A stretch of DNA of 64,000 bases from Pycnococcus provasolii. Taxonomy: Eukaryota > Chlorophyta > Pseudoscourfieldiophyceae > Pseudoscourfieldiales. Made by a program: the position numbers and the translations under genes. This document shows, piece by piece, positions 49,055-59,300 of the stretch. The stretch lies in contig CP150579.1 in assembly GCA_049487715.1 (NCBI GenBank), forward strand, positions 463,595 through 527,594, read 5' to 3'. The notes beneath the pieces were generated by a model. It was not told where the DNA came from and did no database searches. It saw only the letters and a program-made list of their open reading frames with translations. The stretch's first letter is position 1. Every line of letters begins with the position of its first letter.

Positions 49055-50320
49055 TTAGGTCGTGCCTACTATCCGCCAGAGGCTCAGCCGACCTCGCCCG
49101 CCTGCGCCAGCACCGTCGTCGCGCGCGCCCGCAGCCGTCAGGAGCATCGAAGGGCGCGACGCGCACATGGCGACGACGCTCACAGCCGCGCCGCGTGACG
49201 CGATGCGGTGGCGTGCCACCTCATGGCCTGACTCCTGAAGGTCGAACACCGCGACGTCGCCATCGCGCCGGCCGGCATACACGTATCGTCCGGTACAAGG
49301 GCACACCTGAAATCCTAGCCTGACGTTCGAGTGCGCGCCGTCGCGCTCCATGCTGAAGAGCGCGCCCTGCGTGGTACCACGGACGTCCCAGCACAATATG
49401 CGGTTGTCGCGCCTCGCGGAGGTGTATGCAAAATGGTCGCCATCCGCGCCAAAGCATGCGGAGGTGATGCCTCCGTGATGTCCGTCAAGGCGTAGTGACG
49501 GTGCGCTCTGCAGGTCGACGCGCAGGTCGTACACACCACACGTGCCGGTCATCGTTCCCGCGAGAAAGCTTCGACTTGTGCACCACGCATGTGGCGGAGC
49601 GAAGCCGAGGCACGAGACGATACCTCGCGCGACGGTTCGCTCGGAGTCATCCAAAATATCGCCGCGCCTCCGCTTGCGAGCCCGTGTTGGCGCCTCAAGC
49701 GCGTGTCTGACAGCTTCCCCTCCCGGTTTGGAGAGGTCCACGACGCGTATGCGCCCAGTGGCGTCGCCGGCGACGAAGACGGCTCCATCAGGCGCGAACC
49801 CGACAGCTGTGACGTCGTCAAGCTCGTCGCTGTTGTCGCTGCAATACATTCGGTACGCCGCCCGCACCTTGCCGGTATTTCCGTCGACAAGCTGCACGGG
49901 CTGTCCTCGCACGGCTGCTAGAAGTGCACACGTCGTCGGCTCGTCCGCTCGCATGTGTGGGTACCAGTCCACCGCTCTGACGGCATCTCCGAGCGGTATT
50001 TGCCGCTTGCACGTCCACGGCAAAGACGCTGACGACGAAGGCTCGCCCTCTTGTCTCTCTTCTGACAACGACGACGACGACGACGAGGAGGAGGAGAAGG
50101 AGGAGGAGGAGGAGTCTGGCGAGGGATGTGCAGAGGCCGGCGTTTGCGTCTGCGCCGACGTGGCAGCAGGTTGTTCCGCGTGCGTTTGGCTTTGGTTATT
50201 GATTTCGAACGTGCGCACAGTATCGTCGTCCTCGAGTGCAGCGACGAGAGCTCCGCCCGGCGCGATTCTTGCGTCCCGCCACGCGCACGCGCGTTGGGCG
50301 GACGCGTGCACGAGCTCCAT
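49055..50320 (-). CDS. WRAP53: TCAB1/WRAP53-like WD40 protein
   Basis: In animals TCAB1 binds the CAB box of scaRNAs and telomerase RNA and brings them to Cajal bodies. The product is 421 aa from ATG 50320. After a low-complexity acidic/Ser insert (residues ~45-95) the propeller shows family-diagnostic blades: AVDWYPHMRADEPTTCALLA, then NTGKVRAAYRMY, ELDDVTAVGFAPDG, GIVSCLGFAP, DGHHGGITSACFGADGDHF and SARRDNRILCWDVR. These align well with WRAP53 blade by blade. It is divergent from FtsHi. Confidence 0.82.
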   Translation of the reverse strand: MELVHASAQRACAWRDARIAPGGALVAALEDDDTVRTFEINNQSQTHAEQPAATSAQTQTPASAHPSPDSSSSSFSSSSSSSSSLSEERQEGEPSSSASLPWTCKRQIPLGDAVRAVDWYPHMRADEPTTCALLAAVRGQPVQLVDGNTGKVRAAYRMYCSDNSDELDDVTAVGFAPDGAVFVAGDATGRIRVVDLSKPGGEAVRHALEAPTRARKRRRGDILDDSERTVARGIVSCLGFAPPHAWCTSRSFLAGTMTGTCGVYDLRVDLQSAPSLRLDGHHGGITSACFGADGDHFAYTSARRDNRILCWDVRGTTQGALFSMERDGAHSNVRLGFQVCPCTGRYVYAGRRDGDVAVFDLQESGHEVARHRIASRGAAVSVVAMCASRPSMLLTAAGARDDGAGAGGRGRLSLWRIVGTT

Positions 50321-50619
50321 TTCCCGTTTTTGCCTTACCAAATATAAGGAGCGGTAGCACGGCGTCGAGACGGGGACGGATCGTTCCCACACCCTATGAG
50401 TAGTCTCAGGTGACAGGTGGTGGTCAGGTGGTGGTTCCCGGGGGCGTTGGATTTCGGGTTTTGGAGTTCGGGTTCGGGTTTCTAGGTGCGCACACCTTAT
50501 CCACACACGAAAGGCGCGTTCCCTTTTCCCTTTTTCTTTTGCGCCCTCTTTCAACCCTCCCCTCCCCTCCCCTCCCCTTCCCTTCCCTTGCCCTGCCCAA
50601 TTGTACAACACCTACACTC
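50321..50619. promoter_or_regulatory. Divergent promoter region with TTCGGG telomere-variant units
   Basis: A 299-bp gap between TCAB1 (-) and FtsHi (+). It holds three TTCGGG units at 50453-50478 (the variant also seen at the end of the 37.6-kb array) and a (CTCCC)n tract at 50560-50590. Confidence 0.4.
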
Positions 50620-53600
50620 ATGGCGGCGCGGCTGCACACCCTTCTCCGCACGCGAATAACGCACGCGCGCACGCTGCGCACACGACGACTGGCTCACAGC
50701 GGGTACGCGTCCGCAGTACCGGCAGTCAGGTGTCGCAGGCTGAGGACAGGCAGAACGCGCGCTACGCCTCTGAACCGCGCGGCGGTTACCACGCACGGCG
50801 CGAGGGGAGGGGGTGTCATCGACGACGACGAAGAAGAAGACGACGAAGACGACGACGTGGAGTACGAATATGTCGAAGTGGAGGTAGAGGACGAAGACGA
50901 AGACGCTGACGCTGATGTTCTCGTCGAAGCGACGGCGTCTGCACAGGCGAGTCAACAACGGCAGCAGGGTACGTCGGCGTCGGCGTCGGCGTCGGCAACG
51001 CCGCAGCAGAGTGTCGTGAGCGTGCTCAACGTGGAAAACAGCGAACAGAACCTCAAGAGCGTGTACACGAAGAACGAAATTGACCCCAGCTTTGTGTCGC
51101 CGTGGGACACGAGCCCAGGCTTGGCGTCGCCGACACCCAACGAAAAGCGAGCGGATGCGCTTTCCACCGGCATCATGCCAAAGAGTGCCAACGCCGTTCA
51201 ACGGTGGTGGAAAAACTGGCGCGAGTCCGTCGACCCGCACTCGGGAAGCTCCAACGTTGGCACGATTCAGCCTTGGGAGGTACCTGGTGCAAAACCTGAA
51301 CACTGGCCCATGGTGAACGATCGCACGTGGCAACGGCGCGGCGACTACAACTGGTACATGCAGTTCTACCCCGCGAAGAGGTACACTTACACTACCCACG
51401 GCTTGCCGCGCGTGCGTGAAAGGCTCCGCTACAATGAGCTTTTGCGCGACATCCGACACGGCAAGGTGGAGTACCTGGTGCAGTGGGAGAAGCCTGTGAA
51501 GGTGGAGATGGTGGTGGTGTATACCAAGAAGGAGGGTCGTGTCGTCAAGTGCGCGCTCATTCCAACCAACGACGTGCGCATCCGACTTGCGGCGAATCAC
51601 AACGGCGTGCCTATCTTCGTGCAGAAGATGAGCATCGACCACGTCATGCCTGGGGGAGGCTACACCCCGCCTAGCACAGTTGCCAACGCCAAAGCTTTTG
51701 TCACGAGCGCGGAGGGCAAGAAGTTCCTAACAGACGCCAGGGGGATCGTGCCGCCAATTGTGATTGTTCTCATCTATGCATTCGTTCGAGTTGCAAAGTG
51801 GTCGCGTGGCGACCTCGGCGATCGCGATGCCATGTACAAAGAGCAGATTGGAGGGCGAGCATTCAACAAAAGGGTGGAGGACGTCATCGTGCGCATCAAG
51901 GACGTCAAGCTGAAGGAGCAGCTCAGGCTCATGCAGGAGCAGGATGGCGTGACGAAAGACGTCGCCTTCCGCGAATTTCGCACGCTTCGCAAGACTGACC
52001 AGGAAGGTGCGGAATCGTTGGGTTTTGGCACCAAAGAGGCGGCGATCGAGTACGTGCGAAATATCGTCATTCAGTGGACGAGAGAGGAGAACCTCAGCCG
52101 CGAGGTTGCAGCAGCGGCGCTCGAGCAGTGGAGCGTCAAAACGTTCGAGGCTGGAAAGCAGTTTCGCCGCACAGTTGGCGACGAAGGTCGAGGCGTCGAC
52201 GGGAAGAACCTGAACCTCGTGTACAACAAGAGAGAGGATCGCGTGTCGCTCGACGACGTCGCGGGCATCGGGGCCATCAGGCAAGAACTTCAAGAGATTG
52301 TGGACTTTTTCAAGAACGCGAGGAAGTTTGGCGATAGCGGCGCGACGGTACCGCGAGGCGTTCTCTTCGTTGGGCCGCCTGGTACGGGCAAGACGCTGAT
52401 AGCACGTGCGATGGCTGGCGAAATCGACTGCAATTTCTACGCAATCAACGCGAGCGAGTTCTGCGAGATTTTTGCTGGCGTGGGTGCTGCGCGCGTGCGA
52501 CGCCTGTTTGCCGATGCCGTGCGCAACGCGCCGGCGGTCATTTTCATCGACGAGATTGACGCGGTTGGGCGAACGCGCGCGGTGACTGACCCGAACGAGG
52601 AGCGCAACCAGACGCTGAATCAGCTACTCACGGAGCTCGATGGCTTCAACCCGCGCAAAACGGACGTGATCATCATGGCTGCTACAAATCGCGTGGACAT
52701 TCTCGATTCCGCACTGATCCGGCCAGGCCGCTTCGACCGCATTGTGAATGTGCCCAAGCCAAACAAGGAAGGTCGCGGCGAGCTGTTCCGGCTGTATTGC
52801 AGCAAGTTCAACATGCTCGACGATGTGGAGGAGGTTGTGAAGTTTGGCATGTCGACACGCTTTGAAGGTGCGTCGGGCGCAACAGTCGCCGGGCTTTTCA
52901 ATGTGGCGGCACGGTACGCGGCGAGGAAGGGGGAGACTGGAATCAGCATCGAGTCGCTGAGAAAATGCGTCTACACGGTCTCGTTGGAGAGTGCGAGGCC
53001 TCCACCGATGGACATGGCTGAGCGAGGTGCTTTTACGCAGGCGGGCAAGATTCTCGCGGTTGCACTTTTGCCTGGCCAGCCGAGGATAGAGGCGGCTGGG
53101 TGCGGTTGCGGCAAGTTTGGCGACAAGGCGTACACGACCGTGCAACAGGACCGATGCGCTATCAAGCGCGATGAGATCGACTTCGGTGTTGACGTCGTCA
53201 CGAAGGGCGAGAGGAATCTCCACCTCGTTTTACAGCTTTCCGGACGTGCGGGCGAGGAGAGTCGGTTCGGACCTCTCGGTCTCAGCACAAACCATTCGTA
53301 CGACATGTGGATGGCCAAGCAAATTGCGCAGGGCATGATGTACGAGGATGCTATGTCGGAGGACGATCGCCTTGGATGGAACTTCCGCGCGCTCAGCCTG
53401 CCGCTGATCCGCCTGCGCGAGGGTTCGATGGTGAATCCCCAGGACATCTCGAATACGATCGTAGATGCACCGCACAGCCTCTACGAGGACGTGGAAGAGA
53501 TCATCAAGCAAAAGCTTGACGCGTCGTACGAGGCGGCGCTGCAGATCATCAGCGAAAATCGAGAGGCTTACGAGCAGGTTGCGCGCGCTCTGCTCGAAAA

Positions 53601-53760
53601 TCGTGGACGAGCTGTTGACGGTGAAGTTCTGCACGAAATTGTGGACAAGTACAAGAAGCGTGACTACAAAAATCAACGTGGAGCTGAGATTCAGCAAGGC
53701 ATACAAGGAACGTTCCCGTGGCAAAAACCACAAGAGCTGCTCGGAAGCGGCGCTGAATAG
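50620..53760 (+). CDS. Inactive FtsH-like AAA protein (FtsHi type), probably plastid
   Basis: FtsHi proteins act in the plant/algal plastid 2-MDa AAA import motor (Ycf2-FtsHi) at the inner envelope. ATG 50620 gives 1046 aa, longer than proteolytic FtsH (~700). The leader is Arg/Thr-rich (transit-like), followed by an acidic low-complexity stretch and a long N-terminal domain with a hydrophobic span near residue 375 (IVPPIVIVLIYAFVRV). The AAA domain has Walker A GPPGTGKT near 584, Walker B VIFIDEIDAVGR with intact Glu, and the second-region SALIRPGRFDR. The protease site is lost: HEAGH is replaced by TQAGK near residue 804, so neither zinc His nor the catalytic Glu remains. ATPase-only function is inferred. 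Confidence 0.85.
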   Translation: MAARLHTLLRTRITHARTLRTRRLAHSGYASAVPAVRCRRLRTGRTRATPLNRAAVTTHGARGGGVIDDDEEEDDEDDDVEYEYVEVEVEDEDEDADADVLVEATASAQASQQRQQGTSASASASATPQQSVVSVLNVENSEQNLKSVYTKNEIDPSFVSPWDTSPGLASPTPNEKRADALSTGIMPKSANAVQRWWKNWRESVDPHSGSSNVGTIQPWEVPGAKPEHWPMVNDRTWQRRGDYNWYMQFYPAKRYTYTTHGLPRVRERLRYNELLRDIRHGKVEYLVQWEKPVKVEMVVVYTKKEGRVVKCALIPTNDVRIRLAANHNGVPIFVQKMSIDHVMPGGGYTPPSTVANAKAFVTSAEGKKFLTDARGIVPPIVIVLIYAFVRVAKWSRGDLGDRDAMYKEQIGGRAFNKRVEDVIVRIKDVKLKEQLRLMQEQDGVTKDVAFREFRTLRKTDQEGAESLGFGTKEAAIEYVRNIVIQWTREENLSREVAAAALEQWSVKTFEAGKQFRRTVGDEGRGVDGKNLNLVYNKREDRVSLDDVAGIGAIRQELQEIVDFFKNARKFGDSGATVPRGVLFVGPPGTGKTLIARAMAGEIDCNFYAINASEFCEIFAGVGAARVRRLFADAVRNAPAVIFIDEIDAVGRTRAVTDPNEERNQTLNQLLTELDGFNPRKTDVIIMAATNRVDILDSALIRPGRFDRIVNVPKPNKEGRGELFRLYCSKFNMLDDVEEVVKFGMSTRFEGASGATVAGLFNVAARYAARKGETGISIESLRKCVYTVSLESARPPPMDMAERGAFTQAGKILAVALLPGQPRIEAAGCGCGKFGDKAYTTVQQDRCAIKRDEIDFGVDVVTKGERNLHLVLQLSGRAGEESRFGPLGLSTNHSYDMWMAKQIAQGMMYEDAMSEDDRLGWNFRALSLPLIRLREGSMVNPQDISNTIVDAPHSLYEDVEEIIKQKLDASYEAALQIISENREAYEQVARALLENRGRAVDGEVLHEIVDKYKKRDYKNQRGAEIQQGIQGTFPWQKPQELLGSGAE

Positions 53761-53886
53761 TAACAAAATATCTGACGAAGGAAAAACAACGACTAGAAGA
53801 AGGCAAGACTCAAGAAACACAGTGAGTATTCTTACTATGTTTCATCATCAAAATCCCACATGATCCATGGCATCACGCACAACAAC

Positions 53887-55953
53887 TCAAATGAGTTGTG
53901 TGTCGATCCACGCCGCCCTTTCCAGCAAGTACTTTTTCATTTTTCCTACCTCGTTGTCCCAGCTCGCTTCCCATCCTACAGGACGCAGTGGTACGTGCAC
54001 GGAAACGCGAGGCTTGTTTTCTGGGAAACGGATGTCCCAACGCATATAGTTGCGCTCTGAGGCACTTGTGTCGCGCGCGGTTGCGCTCCCTCGTGTTCGA
54101 ACGCGAAGAGGCCCGGCAGCGTCGTCAACCGCCTTCGAAAGAGCCGCATTTGCCCACGGACCGCGGCGAAGTGTGCGCCAACGACGCTTGATACCAGCAA
54201 GAAAACGGTCATCCTGGAGCATGCGCGCAATCCATTTGCCCACCTTGCCACCCTCCATTCTGTCTGTTCGTAGCGCGCCAACCACGTGTCGCCCACGTGT
54301 TTCCGTCACGAATCGGTAGTGCCAACCTTGCGGTGATGTCGCATAGTTGTAATCGGCGTTGGCGAGTGCCATGTTCATGTCCCACGGCGGACCAAGCTGC
54401 AGTCGACCACGATCGCTCGTCTTCGCGCCAGCCTTGTTCTTGTGCAGAAACACGCTCCAAATGTACCCGTCAACGTTGCGAATGAGTTCCGTGTGAAGGA
54501 CGTAGTCGGCAAAGCTGTAGAGATCGGCGTAGAATGTGTAGTCTGTTCCGAGAGTAGGATGCCGGAAATTGCGGTTGAAGAGCGCGCGCTCAAAGTCCTG
54601 AATGTAATCGTAGATGTACGTGCTCTGCTCCTGCCGGAACTCGTTTTTTCGCTTTGGATACACGGGAGCCCACTTGATGCGTGAAACTGGCGTCGTGAAC
54701 GTTCCAAACGGCAGAGGTCGGTTGGGGTACTCCGACGGCGTTTCGAGGATGTACCCGTGATCTGACGCGGGCGTACTTGCGTTCACCTTCTTCTGAATAT
54801 CCAGGCGATTGGGATCGCGCTTGACCTTCTCCAAGAGTATGTAGACACCTTGATAGTGTGCAGCTTCGTCGATCGGCGTGGTGGTGTCGAGTTTGCCTCT
54901 TGATGGCGGCGTTTGTAGAAAGAGCTCCACCGCACGTGTGCGCGGGCCCCAGTGGCCGGCGGCACGCCAGAGGTGATAGCACACTGGCGTGCGTATGAGA
55001 GCTCTGTCCAAAAACGGACCATACAGCACCCAATCGGATTCCTTCGGCATTCCCAGCAACGACTCCTTACGATCAACGCGACGACGATTATCGTCGTCGT
55101 CGGCGGCACCGAGCGTAGTAGCCCACGGCGATTGTCGTCGTTGACGATCTTCACCTTGTTCCTCAGCAGCAAAATCGTACGTGTCGCCGCCATTGGTGTT
55201 TTCCCAAAGCTCCACTCCGTATGACTTTTTCTCATTTTCAATGGAGCTGCGACCGCGAAGCTCGAGGCCAATCGTGCCCTCGTAGTTGGGCGGTGCGACT
55301 GCTGAATCGCCATCGAGCGAGCATCGAACGTTCGCACCTATGCCATAAATGTTCTCACTCGTGAGGTCCGCAGCGCGCTGCCTTGCTGCCGCAACCGCAC
55401 GCTGCGCCTCCGTCATGCTCCTCGATACGGGAGCCTTACGTCTGCTGCTGCTGCTGCTTGTGCTGCTGCTGACGACAACGCCGTAGTAGTAGTGATTATG
55501 AATATCGTCGTAATCGTTGCTGTTTTCGTCGTCATCGTCGTCGTCGTCGTTGTCATTGCTGTCTTCCTGCTTGTTTGCGTAAACGGCGGATGTGTCCCAC
55601 CGCTCCTTTGACACGCTGCAGCTACTTAGCACCATGTATGCGGCAACTTTTGGTTCGTCAACGATCCGCGCTGATGGACGCACGACCATGATTGGGAGAG
55701 CGGACTCGAACTGCATCACGGTGCTGTCTTTGAGAAACGAGGGAGGAGTCCACAATTGTTGTCGTTGCTGCTGATTTCGTGACGATTGTTGTTGTTGTAT
55801 TGCAGTTGCAGTGTAGGATGGTGGTTGTTGGTAGGATGACGACGACAACTGCGCGGAGACTAGCACTGCTATTGTTTCCACAACAGTCATCATCACTGCT
55901 GCTGCTGCGATCATAAGCACGAGTCTCGTCGTCGACCACATCGTCGTTGCCAT
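53887..55953 (-). CDS. CotH-type kinase-like secreted/membrane protein (CotH-2)
   Basis: An intact paralogue of the gene at 22255-24118. ATG 55953 gives 688 aa with an N-terminal signal or anchor (LVLMIAAAAVMMTVVETIAVLV); an upstream ATG at 56082 would bury it. Low-complexity Gln, Asp and Ser runs precede the CotH domain: LELRGRSSIENEKKSYGVEL near residue 235, WVLYGPFLDRALIRTPVCYHLW near 310, YQGVYILLEKVKRDPNRLDI near 372, and RLQLGPPWDMNMALANADYN near 525 with the conserved metal-binding Asp. CotH proteins are often cell-surface or coat-related; the substrate here is unknown. It converges on FtsHi (126 bp). Confidence 0.82.
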   Translation of the reverse strand: MATTMWSTTRLVLMIAAAAVMMTVVETIAVLVSAQLSSSSYQQPPSYTATAIQQQQSSRNQQQRQQLWTPPSFLKDSTVMQFESALPIMVVRPSARIVDEPKVAAYMVLSSCSVSKERWDTSAVYANKQEDSNDNDDDDDDDENSNDYDDIHNHYYYGVVVSSSTSSSSSRRKAPVSRSMTEAQRAVAAARQRAADLTSENIYGIGANVRCSLDGDSAVAPPNYEGTIGLELRGRSSIENEKKSYGVELWENTNGGDTYDFAAEEQGEDRQRRQSPWATTLGAADDDDNRRRVDRKESLLGMPKESDWVLYGPFLDRALIRTPVCYHLWRAAGHWGPRTRAVELFLQTPPSRGKLDTTTPIDEAAHYQGVYILLEKVKRDPNRLDIQKKVNASTPASDHGYILETPSEYPNRPLPFGTFTTPVSRIKWAPVYPKRKNEFRQEQSTYIYDYIQDFERALFNRNFRHPTLGTDYTFYADLYSFADYVLHTELIRNVDGYIWSVFLHKNKAGAKTSDRGRLQLGPPWDMNMALANADYNYATSPQGWHYRFVTETRGRHVVGALRTDRMEGGKVGKWIARMLQDDRFLAGIKRRWRTLRRGPWANAALSKAVDDAAGPLRVRTRGSATARDTSASERNYMRWDIRFPENKPRVSVHVPLRPVGWEASWDNEVGKMKKYLLERAAWIDTQLI

Positions 55954-56338
55954 GTGATGATGAGTTGTGACGAAGTTGTCGCGCGGTTGCTGCACTACTG
56001 TTGTGCAACTATTATCTCTGGTGGTCTGGGTCACTTCCTTCCTTCCTTCCTCCCCGGATTTGGTAGTCCTTACGGTATTCATAGACCAACTGAATGGGGT
56101 TCTTCTTGGACTTGGAGTTTCCGAAATACAAGTGATGGGTTCAGGTCAAATCCTTGATCCGGGATCCATCGTGGAGTGCCTGTGAATTTTTTGTCCACCT
56201 CGTTATTTGGCTCTTTTCCGTGCCCGCGGCGGCACCCGCGGCGGCGATTAGCACAACTTCCCCCATCCGGATGTCAGGTCATAAATTTTCGTTCTACACA
56301 ACACAGACGACGCTACACTTATCAATGGCGGCGCGACT
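55954..56338. other. Intergenic, no gene seen
   Basis: A 385-bp gap between the CotH-2 start and the RRP12 stop, with (CTTC)n near 56036-56052. It should contain the CotH-2 promoter and RRP12 3' UTR. Confidence 0.4.
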
Positions 56339-59300
56339 TCACCTCTTCTTCTTCGCTATTCGTGACTTCTTGCCCGACATCACCGTGTGAAGGCCGTCCT
56401 GAGCGACGCGTCTCTTGTGCTTGCGGCCGTTGAGCATGCGGGCATCCAGCGGCCAGTACGCGTACGGCTCGACTGCAGCCTCACCCTTCGCCTTCGCCTT
56501 CTTGCCAACACCTCTCGGAACGTCGCCTGACGCATTTTTCGCCCGAAATCGGCTCGGATCGTGAACCTTCGACTTCTCGCTCTTCTTCGACTTCGATGTC
56601 TTGGCAGTTCGTGCTGACCTACCAGAAAGGCTCGGAGGGATCGCGCCTGGTGCGTAGCTCGTTCCTGCACGGCTTCGACCTCCCAAGCTCGTCGGCGCGC
56701 TCTTCGTTGAGCCTGGCTTGCTTCGTAAACTTTTGCCTCCCACCGTCCGTGCTTTCCTCGACGGCGCACGTCCACCATCCATGCTGTCGTCGTCGTAGCC
56801 TCCGCCGCCGCCGCCGCCACCACCACCATCCTGCCTTCGAGCTGCCTTGCGTTCTTCAAATGACTCACGTATTTCCATGCGTCCATCACGACGCACGCGC
56901 ACGCCATCGCCGAGGTCTCCATCAACAGCCGCGGCACTCGCTTGGGCATAGCCTCGTCCCGTCACCGCGTCGGCAAGAGCACGAGCTGTACCCGCGCCGA
57001 GCAGATCGAAGTCGTCGCCTTCAGCAATGCGTGCGAGTGGGCCATCGCCCTGTGCTCCTCGTCGCCTCTTCGCCGTGCGCGCGGAAGATGCACGTGATCT
57101 CATGTCGTCTTCGATGTTCGTCCTGCCAGATTGGCTCCTGGGAGCTCGGCTGGGAGCTATGCTTCGACCTCCGAGCTCAGATTGGTTCCCAAATGCATCC
57201 TTGCCACCACGCTTGCCTCTCCACTCCGTCATAGCATCGTCGCCATCCCAGCCTTCGTCCATTCCGTCGTCGTCGTCGTCGTCGTCGTCGTCCGCTCCGC
57301 GCCTCTTACGCTTCTTCTCCGTCTCCTTGTGTATGTGACGAAGCAGAGGCTTGTGTTCCTCGGGAAAGACGGCGTCGAGTGCTTCCCTGCCAAGCCTGCG
57401 GTGAAGCCTCTCGATCACGACGCGCACCTTCATCTTGAACCGATTCTTCGAGTCCTCGTGCCAGAGTAGCAAACCTTCGCACATCACCTGAAGCACCGAG
57501 CGATCTTCGGGTAGACCTGGAACCAGTCCTGAGGAGTTCAGCTCGTCGACTGAGGCACGCGATGCGGCAACCTTTGCAAATCCAAGAACGCTCTTCACAA
57601 CCTCGCGACTTCGTGTACGAAGCAAGAGCAGCACGGTGGGAAGCAGGCGCGGTAAGGCTCTCTGCGTATCACCCGGGAACGCGTGAAGGAGCCTGGCTAG
57701 CGCCACAACGCTCGCCGAGATGGCGTGCTGGCTGCTTCCCGCAAGGCCCGCGGCGACGGCTCGGAGCAGGCTTCCGAATCGCGCCTCGTCAAGCGAATCG
57801 CTTCCTGCTCCACACGCGCGAGCGAGCTTTACGAGCAAGCCAAACGCGTACGCGCGAGTTTTCGCGCTTGGCTCCTTCGTTGTCAGCACGAGCTCCGCAG
57901 CGAAGAGTGCTCCGGGCGCGTCAGAGCGCTCCATTGCACCAAACAGAAATTCCGGTCCTCCTGCGCACGCGCGCGACATCTCAAGTAGCGCGCTGATGCG
58001 CCATCGACGTGCTGACGGTTTGCACAGAGACGCCGCCGACTCGAGAGTTTGCTGAAGCTCCTCACGCGCCGCTGCATTCTTACTTTCGCCGAACAAAGCC
58101 GATCCTCTGCGCGAGCAGATGGCGGACACGGCGGCATACGAGCGCTTTTGCACGGAAGCGTCACTGTCAGACAGCGCAGCACGCGCAGCTGCAAGCAGCG
58201 CACGAGCTGCATCGTCAGGAAGACTCGACTGAAGCAGAAGCGTTGCGAGTGCGAACAAGCTCGCGCGCCGTTCCTGCAAGGCTCGGCGGTCGGCATCGCC
58301 GGATGACATCGTGGCGTCGCTCGCCTCCTGACTTGCGGCCAAAAGCTTTTTGAGCACGTTCGAGAAAAATGGCGCGAGCGATGCGCTGGGCGATACGCGA
58401 GCGTATGCGCCAATCGCATCGCCAATCGGACGCCTTTCGTCGACAGGAACGCTCATGTAGAGATTGAATAGGATGGGGAGGAAGTTTTTCGCAAAGCCAG
58501 CCAGTGCGACACACCCAGCGCGGCCATGTTCGGCGGTGAAGTGTGACGATGGGCGCCGAAGATCTGGAGCCGCAAAATTCCCCTCTTTGCGCAAGTGGGC
58601 TGCCGGAGAAAGTGCAAGTCGCGTTCCTGGGGAAGCGTCGCCGTCGTACGCCTCGTTGGAGTCGTTGTCGTCGTCGTCGTCGTCGTTGTTGCCGTCGTTG
58701 TCATCGTCGTCGCCGTCGTCAACGACGTCTTCGGGACTGTAATCCGTATGCACGATGCGACCCTCAGCCGCATCGGCGTGCTGATTGCATAGTACGGATA
58801 GCGCACGGCAGAGAGGCGTGCGATAGCTCGCAACGCCGCTCTGCAAACGCTCGCCCATGGGACGTGCAATGATCGTGAATGCGTCAGGGACATCCGTGCA
58901 CCATCTGGAAAGTGGCGCTAGCAGGCTCCAAATTTGAATCTCGACGGCATGGAACACCGCTCGTTTTGTGGCTGCGGGACCACCCGCTGCTTTCGCCAGC
59001 GCATCCGCACGTTTGCGAGAGAGCTCGGCATCAGGAAGAAGCAGCTCGGAAAATTCGCGTAGACTTCCAGCAGTCACGTGCCGTTCTATGATTGGAAGCA
59101 TCCATGCACGCCCATGCTTGCCGCCCCCTGCATTCAGTTCAGGCAAAAGTGCGGCATCAAGTTCCAGCGGAAGCGTCTCCAGCGTGGCACCCAGCCCAAG
59201 ACTCGAGACTGCGGCGCCTATCGCCGCCTCCAGAGCGGGGCGCGCCGCCGTGGCCGCCGCGGTCGCCGCCGCGGTTGTCGCTAACGCCGTCGTGCTCGTT

